64,000 bases of DNA, from the NCBI RefSeq assembly GCF_030812785.1, contig NZ_JAUSTJ010000001.1, positions 1,240,001 to 1,304,000 of the forward strand, in the 5' to 3' direction. Each line of letters starts with the position of its first letter. Positions within the stretch are counted from its first letter, which is position 1. This document shows positions 41,655 to 51,357 of this stretch, piece by piece. The notes under the pieces were generated by a model. It saw only the letters and a program-made list of their open reading frames with translations. It had not been told where the DNA came from and did not search any database. The position numbers and the translations under genes were made by a program. This stretch comes from Sphingomonas kyeonggiensis (lineage in GTDB: Bacteria > Pseudomonadota > Alphaproteobacteria > Sphingomonadales > Sphingomonadaceae).

Positions 41655-43193
41655 ATGCTCACCCGCCCCCTGCTCACCGCGCTGATCGCCGGCTTCCTTT
41701 CCGCCACCGGATTCGCCCCGCTCGATCTGTGGCCGGTCACGCTGATCTGCCTGGCGGTGCTGCTGCACCTGACCTGGCATGCGCCGAGCGCGAAGAGCGT
41801 GCTGCTGCGCGGCTGGCTGTTCGGTGTCGGCCATTTCACCCTGGGCAACAACTGGATCCAGCACGCCTTCGATTTCCAGGACAAGATGCCGCCGGTGCTC
41901 GGCTATTTCGCCGTGCTGCTGCTCGCGCTCTATCTGGCCGTCTACCCAGCGGTCGCGATGGGGCTCGCCTGGCGCTTCACCCGGCTGGTCAAGGCGCGCT
42001 GGAACGAGCCAGACCTCGGCTTCGTCCTTGCCGCCGCCGCTGCCTGGATCGTCACCGAATATCTGCGCGGCACGCTGTTCACCGGCTATCCGTGGAACCC
42101 GATGGGGGTGATCTGGGTGCCGACGCCGATCGCGCAGCTGGCGGCCTTTGCCGGCACCTATGCGCTGTCCGGACTGACGCTGTTCGTCGCGGGCGCGCTC
42201 TATCTCGCCACCCAGCACCAGTATCGCGTGTCGCTCGCCACGGCAGCGCTGCTGCTCGTCAGCGGCTTCGCGCTCAATCCGGGCCAGCCGGTGGAGGACA
42301 TGACGCGTCCCCATGTCCGCGTCGTCCAGCCCAATATCGGCCAGGAGGGCGTCGATCAGCCCGACTATGCGCCGCGCGTGCTCAACAAGCTCGCCGAATG
42401 GAGCGGCGCGCCCGGTGCCGTGCCGCGGCTGGTGGTATGGCCCGAGGGCATGGTCAATTATCTGATCGAGGACGGCTATCCCCGCGCCTATTACCGCCAG
42501 GGCGATCCGCGCTGGGTGCGTGGCCGGATCGGCGGTCTGCTCGGCGCCAGGGACCGGGCGATGGTGGGCGGCAACGCCTTGTTCTTCGACGGCGAGAAGC
42601 TGACCGGCGCCGGCAATTCGGTGTGGACGGTCGATCCGGCGGGGATGCTCGGCCAGCGCTACGACAAGGCGCATCTGGTGCCCTATGGCGAATATCTGCC
42701 GATGCGCACCTTGCTCGCCCCCCTCGGGCTGGCGCGGCTGGTGATGGGCGATGTCGACTTCATCCCCGGCCCGGGCCCGAAAACGCTCGATGTCGACGGG
42801 TTCGGCAAGGCTGGGGTGGCGGTCTGCTACGAGATCATCTTCTCGGGCGAGATCATCGACCAGCGCAACCGCCCCGACTTCCTGTTCAATCCCTCGAACG
42901 ACGCCTGGTTCGGCAGCTGGGGGCCGGTGCAGCATCTGGCCCAGGCGCGGCTGCGGGCGATCGAGGAGGGCTTGCCGATCCTGCGCGCCACGCCGACCGG
43001 GGTCTCGGCGATCATCGATGCGCATGGCCGGCTGGTCGGCACGGTGCCGGCGGGGCAGGAAGGCGCGGTCGAGGCGCCGCTGCCTGCGCCGCTGCCGCCG
43101 ACCTTGTTCTCGCGCCTCGGCAACTGGCTGGCGCTGATCGCCGCGCTGGCTTCCGTAGTCTTGGCAATTGCCATCCGGCGCTTCGCCCGCTAG
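41655..43193 (+). CDS. lnt: Apolipoprotein N-acyltransferase
   Basis: Adds the third acyl chain to the N-terminal Cys of lipoproteins in the inner membrane. The 512-residue protein has about six N-terminal membrane helices and a periplasmic nitrilase domain: Glu in VVWPEGMVNYL, Lys in YDKAHLVPYGEYLP and Cys in VAVCYEIIFSGE. A final helix (LALIAALASVVLAIAIRR) closes the protein. ATG at 41655 fits the first helix. Followed by metK after 72 bp. Confidence 0.95.
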   Translation: MLTRPLLTALIAGFLSATGFAPLDLWPVTLICLAVLLHLTWHAPSAKSVLLRGWLFGVGHFTLGNNWIQHAFDFQDKMPPVLGYFAVLLLALYLAVYPAVAMGLAWRFTRLVKARWNEPDLGFVLAAAAAWIVTEYLRGTLFTGYPWNPMGVIWVPTPIAQLAAFAGTYALSGLTLFVAGALYLATQHQYRVSLATAALLLVSGFALNPGQPVEDMTRPHVRVVQPNIGQEGVDQPDYAPRVLNKLAEWSGAPGAVPRLVVWPEGMVNYLIEDGYPRAYYRQGDPRWVRGRIGGLLGARDRAMVGGNALFFDGEKLTGAGNSVWTVDPAGMLGQRYDKAHLVPYGEYLPMRTLLAPLGLARLVMGDVDFIPGPGPKTLDVDGFGKAGVAVCYEIIFSGEIIDQRNRPDFLFNPSNDAWFGSWGPVQHLAQARLRAIEEGLPILRATPTGVSAIIDAHGRLVGTVPAGQEGAVEAPLPAPLPPTLFSRLGNWLALIAALASVVLAIAIRRFAR

Positions 43194-43200
43194 GGGCTTG

Positions 43201-43220
43201 ATATAAGGAAAGCTTTATAT
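43201..43220. promoter_or_regulatory. Palindrome upstream of metK
   Basis: ATATAAGGAAAGCTTTATAT: 8-bp arms with one mismatch, about 45 bp before metK. An AT-rich palindrome in GC-rich DNA at this place is a likely operator. Alphaproteobacterial methionine/SAM-cycle genes are often under SahR-type ArsR regulators; this link is inference. Confidence 0.5.
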
Positions 43221-43265
43221 GGGCATGGCAACGGCCCGGCTTTCCTCCCCACAAGAGGAATTTCC

Positions 43266-44477
43266 ATGCGTTCCAATTATCTCTTCACGTCCGAATCGGT
43301 TTCCGAAGGCCATCCCGACAAGGTCGCCGACCAGATTTCCGACGCCATCGTCGATCTGTTCCTGTCGAAGGACCCCGAGGCCCGCATCGCCTGCGAGACG
43401 CTGACCACCACCCAGCTGGTCGTCCTTGCCGGCGAGATCCGCGGCAAGGGCATCATGGACACCGAGGGCAACTGGGCCCCGGGCGTGCAGGAAGAGGTCG
43501 AGAAGACCGTCCGCGATACCGTCAAGCGCATCGGCTATGAGCAGGACGGTTTCCACTGGGAGACGCTCCGCTTCGAGAACAACCTGCACCCGCAGTCGGC
43601 GCATATCGCGCAGGGCGTGGACGCTTCGGGCAACAAGGACGAAGGCGCGGGCGACCAGGGCATCATGTTCGGTTTCGCCACCGACGAGACCCCGGACCTG
43701 ATGCCGGCGACGCTCGACTACAGCCACAAGATCCTCGCGCGCATGGCGGCTGACCGTCATTCGGGCGCCGCGCCGTTCCTCGAGCCCGACGCCAAGAGCC
43801 AGGTCACGCTGCGCTTCGAGAATGGCGTGCCGGTCGCGGCCACCGCGATCGTCGTCTCGACCCAGCACGGCAAGGGCTATGACGAAGGCGACAAGGAAGC
43901 CGAGCTCAAGGCCTATGTGAAGAAGGTCGTCGCGGACGTGATCCCGGCCGCCCTGCTTTCGGACGCCACCGAGTATCACATCAACCCGACCGGCTCGTTC
44001 GAGATCGGTGGTCCGGACGGCGACGCAGGCGTCACCGGCCGCAAGATCATCGTCGACACCTATGGCGGCGCGGCTCCGCACGGCGGCGGCGCCTTCTCGG
44101 GCAAGGACCCGACCAAGGTCGACCGTTCGGCGGCGTACATCACCCGCTATCTCGCCAAGAACATCGTCGCCGCCGGCCTCGCCAAGCGCGTGACGATCCA
44201 GCTGGCCTATGCCATCGGCGTGTCCAAGCCGCTGTCGCTCTATGTCGACACCCACGGCACCGGCACCGTCGGCGACGACAAGATCGAAGCGGCGATCGCG
44301 GGCATCGAGAAGCTGGGCGGCCTCACCCCGCGCGGCATCCGCACGCACCTGCAGCTCAACAAGCCGATCTATTCGAAGACCGCGGCGTACGGCCATTTCG
44401 GCCGCAAGCCGGAAGGCGACTTCTTCCCCTGGGAGAAGACCGACCTGGTCGAGGATCTGAAGGCCGCGCTGGCCTGA
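43266..44477 (+). CDS. metK: S-adenosylmethionine synthetase
   Basis: Makes S-adenosylmethionine from methionine and ATP. The 403-residue protein begins [20 protein letters not shown] (His and Asp of the active site), and has [15 protein letters not shown] and the P-loop-like [19 protein letters not shown]. Length and motifs are complete. AAGAGGAA precedes the ATG. A strong terminator follows. Confidence 0.97.
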   Translation: MRSNYLFTSESVSEGHPDKVADQISDAIVDLFLSKDPEARIACETLTTTQLVVLAGEIRGKGIMDTEGNWAPGVQEEVEKTVRDTVKRIGYEQDGFHWETLRFENNLHPQSAHIAQGVDASGNKDEGAGDQGIMFGFATDETPDLMPATLDYSHKILARMAADRHSGAAPFLEPDAKSQVTLRFENGVPVAATAIVVSTQHGKGYDEGDKEAELKAYVKKVVADVIPAALLSDATEYHINPTGSFEIGGPDGDAGVTGRKIIVDTYGGAAPHGGGAFSGKDPTKVDRSAAYITRYLAKNIVAAGLAKRVTIQLAYAIGVSKPLSLYVDTHGTGTVGDDKIEAAIAGIEKLGGLTPRGIRTHLQLNKPIYSKTAAYGHFGRKPEGDFFPWEKTDLVEDLKAALA

Positions 44478-44506
44478 TCCTTCGCTTCGAAGGCAAGCAA
44501 TCGAGA

Positions 44507-44537
44507 GCCCCGCGCCGGACCGTCCGGCGCGGGGCTT
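44507..44537 (+). terminator. metK terminator
   Basis: GC-rich hairpin with 14-bp arms (AGCCCCGCGCCGGA / TCCGGCGCGGGGCT) followed by TTCTCGTTT, 30 bp after the metK stop. Confidence 0.85.
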
Positions 44538-44650
44538 TCTCGTTTCCGGCCAACGGATTCGCGCGAATCCCCCGTAGTCGTACGGACCGTCCTATAAAGC
44601 ACTGGGCAACCGTAATTCTGCATCAGGAAGGACGGGAAAGGAGCGAGTCG

Positions 44651-45412
44651 GTGGAGTCGGAGAATTCGATGATGGGTCCGGAGGCAACGGCGTCGGCTGG
44701 CGCGAGCGCGGGACTTGCGATCGCCTTCCAGCCCATCGCGGAGATCGCCGGCAGCCGCATCCATGCCTATGAGGCGCAGGTGCAGCGCAACGGCGCGCCT
44801 GCCGCGCAGGATTTCGACCAGCTCTCGGCCGAGCAGCGCTGCGACGTCGATCGCCGCTGCGCCGTGGCCGCGATCCGCTGGGCGGCGACCGCGGGCTTCG
44901 CCAATTCGGGCGGCCGCCTGGCCATTCCGATGAGCGCGCCGGCGATCGGCGACCCGGCCGAGCATATCCAGCCGGCGCTGGTCACCGCCCGCCAGTACAA
45001 CATCGTGCCCGAGCGGCTGGTGTTCATGCTGCACCATTACCAGGCGATCACCAGCTCGCAGCTCGCCGACATCATGCATGTGTTCAACAAGCTGGGCCCG
45101 ACGGTCGCCTTCCACGGCATCGGGCCGAATGAATCGGGTCTGGCCGCCTGCGGCAAGTTCGCCCCGCACATGGTGACGATCGAGCCCGAGCTGATCACCG
45201 GTGTCGCCTCCAGCTGGTCGCGCCGCATCGCGATCGAGGACCTGGTGCGCCGCATGCAGAGCCTCAGCCTGCGCATCGTCGCGGCGGGTGTGGACAGCGA
45301 GGCGGCCTATGAGCGGCTGCGCAGCTTCGGCGTGCCTCTGGTCCAGGGCAGCTATGTCGGCGCGCCTGCCGCCGGGATCCTGCCCCAGCCGATGTCGCGC
45401 AGCGCGGCCTGA
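44651..45412 (+). CDS. Degenerate EAL-domain protein (253 aa)
   Basis: EAL-fold protein in which the catalytic signature has decayed: the EAL motif reads YEAQVQ, the metal-binding segments read LVFMLHHYQ and VAFHGIGPNES, and the Lys strand reads MVTIEPELI. Cyclic-di-GMP hydrolysis is therefore unlikely; a binding or scaffold role is more probable. GTG at 44651 is chosen because AAAGGAG lies 8 nt upstream; ATG at 44669 is possible. Related to the protein at 46771. Confidence 0.75.
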   Translation: MESENSMMGPEATASAGASAGLAIAFQPIAEIAGSRIHAYEAQVQRNGAPAAQDFDQLSAEQRCDVDRRCAVAAIRWAATAGFANSGGRLAIPMSAPAIGDPAEHIQPALVTARQYNIVPERLVFMLHHYQAITSSQLADIMHVFNKLGPTVAFHGIGPNESGLAACGKFAPHMVTIEPELITGVASSWSRRIAIEDLVRRMQSLSLRIVAAGVDSEAAYERLRSFGVPLVQGSYVGAPAAGILPQPMSRSAA

Positions 45413-45478
45413 TCCGGCGCAATCTCCGGCTTGCGGTTTGACCGCCATCCCCTAGCCTTGGGGCAGGGGGATATCGTC

Positions 45479-46516
45479 ATGCGCTTCACCATCCTGTTTG
45501 CCGCCGCCTTGTGCGCGAGTGCCGTTTCGCCTGCCGCCGCGCAGGACGCGGCCCGGATCGACGTGCCGGCCGCGGCGAGCTGGAAGCATGCCGGGACCGG
45601 CCTGGTCCTGCGACCCAGGATCGCCGGCTATCCGCGCGGCACGATCGCCGATTCGAGCGGAAGCGAGCTCGATGTGATGGTGCAATATGCCGAGGGCGGG
45701 GCGACCAGCGTGACGCTCTACATCTTCCGCCCCTCGCTGATGAGCGTGCCGATGTGGTTCGACCGGTCGGAGACGCAGATCCTGCTGCGGAGCGACGCGT
45801 ATGGAACGCCCGTGCCCGCCGGCCCCGCCCGCGCCTTCACGCCGCCGCATGCCGAGGCCGCCTCCGGCCTGCAGCGCGTCTATGTGCCGGGAAGCGGCGC
45901 CTATAAGAGCACCGGGCTTGCGATGATTCCGCTCGGCGAGTGGCTGGTGGCGGTGCGCGCCAGCTCGACCGAGCTCGACCCGGTTGCGCTGGATGCCCGG
46001 CTGGGCGAGATCGTCGGCGGGATCGTCTGGCCCGACAAGGTCGCGGCATCGCCGGCGGCCGTACCCGTCGCCGCCTGCGCCGGCGTGCTCGCCTATGACC
46101 CGAAGGCCAAGCCGAAAAAGCCCGATATGGCCCAGGCGCTGATGGGCGCGGTGCTTCTCGGCATTCCCGCGGACAAGATCGAGAAGGAGACGCCGGCCAA
46201 GGCGTCGCCGCCGCCGGTCTGGTGCCGCGAGGGAACGCCCGGCAGCGACTATGGTGTCTACCGCGCCGACAATGCCGCCAACGCCTATCTGCTCGCGGTC
46301 GGCGATGCCGGGGTGACCATCGGCGTCGGGCCCGCCTTCCCGCTGGAGGGCAAGAAGGTGGGATCCACGCTGAGCGTCGGCACGCTCGACCGGACTCTCA
46401 TCTATCCGAACTTCGACAAGCTGCCGGCGCCCCAGGCAGCCTTCGATGCGATCCAGCGGCTCAAGCCGATATCGAGCACGACGCGGGGTAGCGGGGATCT
46501 GACGATCACCATGTGA
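45479..46516 (+). CDS. Exported protein (345 aa), unknown function
   Basis: Signal peptide MRFTILFAAALCASAVSPAAA. The mature protein is beta-rich (GSELDVMVQYAEGGATSV, SVPMWFDRSETQILLRSDA) with about three cysteines in the second half and ends GSGDLTITM. GCAGGGGG precedes the ATG. Not recognised. It lies between the two degenerate EAL genes on the same strand, so a shared process is possible. Confidence 0.65.
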   Translation: MRFTILFAAALCASAVSPAAAQDAARIDVPAAASWKHAGTGLVLRPRIAGYPRGTIADSSGSELDVMVQYAEGGATSVTLYIFRPSLMSVPMWFDRSETQILLRSDAYGTPVPAGPARAFTPPHAEAASGLQRVYVPGSGAYKSTGLAMIPLGEWLVAVRASSTELDPVALDARLGEIVGGIVWPDKVAASPAAVPVAACAGVLAYDPKAKPKKPDMAQALMGAVLLGIPADKIEKETPAKASPPPVWCREGTPGSDYGVYRADNAANAYLLAVGDAGVTIGVGPAFPLEGKKVGSTLSVGTLDRTLIYPNFDKLPAPQAAFDAIQRLKPISSTTRGSGDLTITM

Positions 46517-46770
46517 TTCGCGTTGGGCGCACCACGATTCGCGCTCCCGTCCATCGGTAGATGCCGCCATTCCGGCTATAATCTTCGAACGATCGTTTCG
46601 CAGCCGACTCTCGCGATCCCGCTGCGACTCGCGGATTCCCGTGGGGCAAGCCGAATCCGCCGGCGGCCCGCTTGGTAGAATCCCCATGGGGGGAATCCCC
46701 CTTCGGCGACGCACGGAATGGAGTTGATATCGTTAACCATCTTTAAAGGGAGGCAGAAAGGAAGCGTTCC

Positions 46771-47601
46771 ATGTCCACCGAAGCTGCCCCGCACGCACTC
46801 CAGTCCGGTCTCGCCATCGCCTTTCAGCCGATGATCGCCACGGCGACCGGCCTGCCCTTTGCCTGGGCGGCGATCGCCTCGGCCCAGGGACGCAGCTTCG
46901 CGCAGATTGCCGCCGCGCTGGCTCCCGAGGCGCGCGCCGAACTCGAGATGGAGCGGATCAGCGCGGCGATTGCCGGTGCGCTCGATGCCGGGCTGCTCGA
47001 GGGCGAGGCGCTGCTCGCCATTCCCGTCGGTGCCGCCGGCGGCTCTCCCGACGCGCTGCTCGCCCATCTCTTCCGCACCGCGGTCGAGCACCGTGTTGCC
47101 CTCGATCGCATCGTCGTCGAGATCAATGCCGACGAGCGCGGCGATCTTGCCCCCGTCGCCGCCCTGGCCCAGGCCTGTGTCGACCGCGGCATCGCCATCG
47201 CCTTCGACAGCTTCGCCGTCGGCCCGCTTGCCGTCCGCCTGCTCGGCCGCTTCACCCCGCGCTTCGTCAAGCTCGATGCCGGACTGGTCCGCAACATCTC
47301 CGACAGCCGCTCGCGCCGGGTGATCGTCGAGGGCGTGCTGCGCCTCGCCCGCAACATGGACGTGACGCTGATCGCCAACGGCATCGTCCGCCGCGAGGAC
47401 CTGGTCCTGCTGTGCACCATGGGCATCCGCCACATGCAGGGCGACTGGATCGCCCCGGCCCAGGCGCATCCGCTGCCGCGCCCGCACATCGCCCGCCGCG
47501 AGCCGCGCACCACCGTGCCGCAGCACCGCCGCCTAGCCGCGCATCAGCGCAGCGCCGCCAGCCGCCCGCCCGCGCCTTCGTCGCTCGCCCAGGCGCTCTA
47601 A
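46771..47601 (+). CDS. Degenerate EAL-domain protein (276 aa)
   Basis: EAL-fold protein with partly kept residues: IVVEINADERGD and FVKLDAGLVRNI preserve a Glu and the Lys, but EAL itself reads FAWAAI, DDFG reads FDSFAVG and the final Glu strand reads ANGIV. It is thus probably inactive as a phosphodiesterase. The C-terminal ~45 residues are Arg/His/Pro-rich. ATG preceded by AAGGAAG. A paralogue lies at 44651. Confidence 0.75.
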   Translation: MSTEAAPHALQSGLAIAFQPMIATATGLPFAWAAIASAQGRSFAQIAAALAPEARAELEMERISAAIAGALDAGLLEGEALLAIPVGAAGGSPDALLAHLFRTAVEHRVALDRIVVEINADERGDLAPVAALAQACVDRGIAIAFDSFAVGPLAVRLLGRFTPRFVKLDAGLVRNISDSRSRRVIVEGVLRLARNMDVTLIANGIVRREDLVLLCTMGIRHMQGDWIAPAQAHPLPRPHIARREPRTTVPQHRRLAAHQRSAASRPPAPSSLAQAL

Positions 47602-47639
47602 AGCTTGTCCTCTCCGCCGGGGACGCTAACAGCGCTCCC

Positions 47640-48320
47640 GTGTCCGATCCCGTTTCCATCCGCCGTCTCTATGGCCGCCGCGCTGGCCACAAGCTCCGCC
47701 AGGGCCAGTCCGAACTCGTCGAGGCGGCGCTGCCGCAAGTGAGCGTGCCCGAGTCCGGTCCGCTCGATTCCCGGATACTCTTCGGCGACGACCGTCCGCT
47801 CGAATTCGAGATCGGCTTCGGCGCGGGCGAGCATCTCGCCGGCCAGGCGACGGCGCGCCCCGATCACGGCTTCATCGGCTGCGAGCCCTTCCTCAACGGC
47901 GTGGTCGGCGCGCTCGGCCATATCCGCGACGGCGACCTGCAGAACGTCCGCCTGCACATGGGCGATGCGCTCGAAGTGCTTGAGCGGCTGCCCGATGCCA
48001 GCCTCGACCGGCTCTACCTCCTTCATCCCGATCCCTGGCGGAAAGCGCGCCACGCCAAGCGCCGGATGGTCAATCACGGCCCGATGGACATCATCGCCGC
48101 CAAGCTGAAGCCGGGCTGCGAGTTCCGTCTCGGCACCGACCATCCGGTCTATGTCCGCTGGGCGATGATGATCATGAACCAGCGCCGCGACTTCGAGTGG
48201 CAGGCGCAGACCGCCGAGGACTTCCTCACCCGTCCCGACGACTGGCCCGAGACGCGCTACGAACGCAAGGCGCGGCGGCTGGGGCACGAGGTCTGGTACT
48301 TCCGCTACATCCGCGTCTGA
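47640..48320 (+). CDS. trmB: tRNA (guanine-N7)-methyltransferase
   Basis: Makes m7G46 in tRNA using SAM. The 226-residue protein has FEIGFGAGEHLAGQ (SAM motif I), GDALEVLERLPDASLDRL and the signature LLHPDPWRKARHAKRR. GTG at 47640 (VSDPVSIRRLYGRR) gives the normal length; longer readings run into the previous gene. Followed after 14 bp by an aminotransferase. Confidence 0.93.
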   Translation: MSDPVSIRRLYGRRAGHKLRQGQSELVEAALPQVSVPESGPLDSRILFGDDRPLEFEIGFGAGEHLAGQATARPDHGFIGCEPFLNGVVGALGHIRDGDLQNVRLHMGDALEVLERLPDASLDRLYLLHPDPWRKARHAKRRMVNHGPMDIIAAKLKPGCEFRLGTDHPVYVRWAMMIMNQRRDFEWQAQTAEDFLTRPDDWPETRYERKARRLGHEVWYFRYIRV

Positions 48321-48334
48321 ACAGGGAAGGGGAG

Positions 48335-49564
48335 ATGATGGACCGCAGGACCCTGCTCGGCGCGGCCGCCGCCGCCGCTTCCGTCCCTCCCGCCCTTGCC
48401 GCAGACGAGGACCGCTGGGCGAAGATCGCCGCCCAGTATGACATCACCCGCAAGACCGTGCAGCTCGAGCATGGCAATTGGGGGATGATGGCCAGGCCGG
48501 TGCTCGCCGCCTATCGCGGCCAGGTCGAGCGGGTGAACCGCGACACCAGCTTCTATGCCCGGCGCGAGATGCCCGGCGAGATCGAGGCTATCCGCGCCCG
48601 GGTCGCCGCCGCGATGGGCGTCTCGGTGCAGGAGATCGCCTTCACCCGCAACGCTACCGAGGCGATGCGCGCGCTGATCCTCGGCTATAACCGCCTGCGC
48701 CCTGGCGACGCGGTGCTCCATGCCGATCTCGACTATGATTCGATGCAGGCATGCATGGAGTCGCTCAAGGCCCGGCGCGGGGTGGAGGTGGTGAAGATCG
48801 CGCTGCCCTGCCCGCCGACGCACCAGGGGCTGATCGACGCCTATGACGCGGCGTTCCGCGCCAATCCGCGCCTCCGCATGGTGCTGCTCACCCAGGTCAG
48901 CCACCGCACCGGGCTGGTATTGCCGGTTGCCGAGATCGCGACGATGGCACGGGCGCGGGGGATCGACGCGCTGGTCGATGCCGCGCACGGCGTGGGCCAG
49001 ATCGACTATCGGCTGCCCGATCTCGGCGCCGACTTCATCGGCATCAACCTGCACAAATGGATCGGCGCACCGCTCGGCGTAGGGGCGATCGTGATCCGCG
49101 AGGGGCGCCTGGCGGATATCGATGTCGATGCGGCCGAGCCGAGTGCGAACCCCGGCGATATCCGTTCGCGGGTTCACACGGGCACGGTCGACTATGCAGC
49201 GCAGCTCTCGGTACCCGCTGCGCTCGACTTCCAGGAGAGCATCGGGCTTGCCGCCAAGCAGGCGCGGCTGCGGGCGCTGCGCGACCGCTGGGTACGGCCG
49301 GCGCGGGAATTGGCGAACGTCGAGATCCTCACGCCCGACGATCCGCGCTGCTACGGCGCGATCACGGCGTTCCGGCTGAAGGGGCAGGTCTCGCACGACG
49401 CCAATGTCGTGCTGGCGAAGCGGCTGCTGGAGGGACACGGCATCTTCACCGTGCATCGCGACGGACTGGCGAGCGGCAGCTGCGTGCGGGTGACGCCGGC
49501 GCTGGCGACGACGATGGACGAGGTTGATCGGTTCGTGGCGGCTTTGCGGAACGTGGCGGGCTAG
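48335..49564 (+). CDS. Exported class V aminotransferase-like PLP enzyme
   Basis: A 409-residue protein with a twin-arginine export signal (MMDRRTLLGAAAAAASVPPA). The PLP-binding Asp lies in DALVDAAHGVGQ and the Schiff-base Lys in INLHKWIGAPLGVG; HTGTVDYAAQLS follows. The class includes isopenicillin-N epimerase- and cysteine-desulfurase-like enzymes. GGAAGGGGAG precedes the tandem ATGs. Substrate unknown; export of a PLP enzyme is less common. Confidence 0.85.
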   Translation: MMDRRTLLGAAAAAASVPPALAADEDRWAKIAAQYDITRKTVQLEHGNWGMMARPVLAAYRGQVERVNRDTSFYARREMPGEIEAIRARVAAAMGVSVQEIAFTRNATEAMRALILGYNRLRPGDAVLHADLDYDSMQACMESLKARRGVEVVKIALPCPPTHQGLIDAYDAAFRANPRLRMVLLTQVSHRTGLVLPVAEIATMARARGIDALVDAAHGVGQIDYRLPDLGADFIGINLHKWIGAPLGVGAIVIREGRLADIDVDAAEPSANPGDIRSRVHTGTVDYAAQLSVPAALDFQESIGLAAKQARLRALRDRWVRPARELANVEILTPDDPRCYGAITAFRLKGQVSHDANVVLAKRLLEGHGIFTVHRDGLASGSCVRVTPALATTMDEVDRFVAALRNVAG

Positions 49565-49568
49565 ATAC

Positions 49569-49680
49569 TCTTCTTTTCCCCGACGAAGGCCGGGGCCCAG
49601 TCCTTGAAAGTCACGCGCCTTTGGCGCGTCTGCGACGCGCACGCTTAGTCTGGGCCCCGGCCTTCGCCGGGAAAAGAAGA
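49569..49680. repeat. REP-like inverted repeat (type B)
   Basis: Arms at 49569-49600 and 49650-49680 (core CCGGGGCCCAG) with a 49-bp spacer; one 1-bp imperfection. Lies between the aminotransferase stop and xth stop. Matches the element at 58504-58590. Confidence 0.85.
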
Positions 49681-49685
49681 GGCAC

Positions 49686-50459
49686 TTACCCGGAAAGCTC
49701 GACCCACACCGGCGCATGGTCGCTGGTCTTCTCCCAGCCGCGCACTTCCCGGTCGACCTCCGCGCGCTTGAGCCGCTTTGCCGCGGGCGGGTTGAGCAGC
49801 AGATGGTCGATGCGCAGCCCGGCGTTGCGGGCATGGGCGTTCCGGAAATAGTCCCAGAAGGTGTAGATCGTCTCGCCGGGATGGAGGTGGCGCAGCGCGT
49901 CGGTCCAGCCCTGGTCGAGCAGCCGGGCATAGGCGGCGCGGGCCTCCGGCGCGAACAGCGCGTCGTCCAGCCAGCGCTCGGGCTTGTAGACGTCGAGATC
50001 GGTCGGCATGACGTTATAGTCGCCCGCCAGCACCACCGGCTCGCCGAGCCCGACCAGATCGGCGGCGCGCAGCGCGAAGCGCTCCATCCATCTGAGCTTG
50101 TAGTCGAACTTGGGGCCGGGCTTCGGATTGCCGTTGGGCAGGTACAAGCCGCCGACCAGCACCCCATTTACCGCCGCCTCGATATAGCGGCTCTGCACAT
50201 CCTCGGGATCGCCGGGCAGGCCGCGATGCGTCTCGACGGGATCGCAACCGCGCGCGAGGATGGCGACGCCGTTCCAGCTCTTCTGCCCGTGCCAAACCGC
50301 GCCGTATCCCGCGTCGCGGATCGCGCCTTCGGGGAATTTCTCCTGCGGCGCCTTGAGCTCCTGCAGGCAGACCACGTCGGGCCGGGCCTCGGCCAGCCAG
50401 CGCAGCAGCACCGGCAGGCGCCCGTTGACGCCGTTGACGTTGTAGGTTGCGATCTTCAC
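49686..50459 (-). CDS. xth: Exodeoxyribonuclease III
   Basis: AP endonuclease/3'-exonuclease of base-excision repair, 257 residues. Family motifs: MKIATYNVNGVNGRLPVLL, VVCLQELKAPQEKFP (Glu), SWNGVAILARG, AGDYNVMPTDLDVY (Asp-Asn) and the C-terminal TSDHAPVWVEL (Asp-His). Length normal. It is placed between two REP-like elements. Confidence 0.93.
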   Translation of the reverse strand: MKIATYNVNGVNGRLPVLLRWLAEARPDVVCLQELKAPQEKFPEGAIRDAGYGAVWHGQKSWNGVAILARGCDPVETHRGLPGDPEDVQSRYIEAAVNGVLVGGLYLPNGNPKPGPKFDYKLRWMERFALRAADLVGLGEPVVLAGDYNVMPTDLDVYKPERWLDDALFAPEARAAYARLLDQGWTDALRHLHPGETIYTFWDYFRNAHARNAGLRIDHLLLNPPAAKRLKRAEVDREVRGWEKTSDHAPVWVELSG

Positions 50460-50504
50460 GCGGAGAGATGTCGTGGGGAGGGGAAGGGTTCCCTGACCCC
50501 AATC

Positions 50505-50583
50505 GTCATCCCGGCGAAAGCCGGGATCTCAGGCGAAGGCGCGGGACAGAGCCGCACGAGATCCCGGCTTTCGCCGGGATGAC
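50505..50583. repeat. REP-like inverted repeat (type C)
   Basis: Arms at 50505-50529 and 50559-50583 (core CATCCCGGCGAAAGCCGGGAT), 29-bp spacer. Close copies at 53541-53619 and 55408-55487. Confidence 0.88.
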
Positions 50584-50646
50584 GGATTTGGCGGCGGATG
50601 ACGGCTCTTATTTGGCGCCGGGGTGACCGCTATTGGCGAGGCCAGG

Positions 50647-51336
50647 CTACGCCGCCTCCAGCTTCGCCCTGTCCCGGATAGTGATCCCGCGTGCGCCCAT
50701 CAGGTTGATCGCGCCTTCGGCCTTGAGCTTGCTCAGCTGGCGGCTCACCGTCTCGATAGTCAGGCCCAGCACTTCGGCGATCTCGCCACGAGTGAGGGGC
50801 AGGTCGAAGGTCAGCGGGCCGAAGGCAGTGGCGCTGCAGCCATGCGAGCGATCGGCCAGGTCGAGCAGAAAGCCCGCCAGCTTCTCGCGCGCGGAGAGCC
50901 GGGCAAGCGTGAGCATCCGCCCGCGCGCCTCGTCGAGCGCGGCGAGCGTGCGCTGGAGCAGCAGCCGTTCCATGCGGACGTGATCCTCCAACACCCGCTC
51001 GAACGGGCCGCGGGGGAAGACGCAAAGCTCGACATCGCCGAGTGCGGTTATGGTGAAATCCGCGGTTTCGGCCCAGGGGCGGCCGACGAAATCGGCGGGA
51101 TAGAGCAGCCCGACCACCTGCTCGCGCCCGTCGGGCGTGGTGGCGCTGAGCTTGAGCACGCCCGAGACCAGGTTGCCGCAGACCAGGCTTTCCTCGCCCG
51201 CCCATTGCAGCGTCTCGCCGCGCGCGAGCCTGCGCTTCTGCCCCAGTGTGTTCAGCGCCTCCAGCTCGACATCGTCGAGGCTGGCGCAAAGCGCCCGGTC
51301 GCGCACCGCGCAGTCGGAGCAGAGCTGGGCCGTCAT
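50647..51336 (-). CDS. fnrL: Fnr-type oxygen-responsive regulator (FnrL)
   Basis: A 229-residue Crp/Fnr regulator with the N-terminal Fe-S cysteines CSDCAVRDRALC and a further Cys in LVCGNLVSG, the four-ligand set of oxygen-sensing FNR. The C-terminal HTH reads LTRGEIAEVLGLTIETVSRQ, the DNA-recognition helix of this type. ATG at 51336 (MTAQLCSDC) is preferred. An FNR-like box lies 21 bp upstream, so autoregulation is likely. Confidence 0.9.
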   Translation of the reverse strand: MTAQLCSDCAVRDRALCASLDDVELEALNTLGQKRRLARGETLQWAGEESLVCGNLVSGVLKLSATTPDGREQVVGLLYPADFVGRPWAETADFTITALGDVELCVFPRGPFERVLEDHVRMERLLLQRTLAALDEARGRMLTLARLSAREKLAGFLLDLADRSHGCSATAFGPLTFDLPLTRGEIAEVLGLTIETVSRQLSKLKAEGAINLMGARGITIRDRAKLEAA

Positions 51337-51357
51337 GCTCGCCACTATGCCGGCCAT

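Noticed and set aside
41729..43201. Second plus-strand frame over lnt
   Set aside because: Out-of-frame shadow; lnt has all catalytic residues in the other frame.
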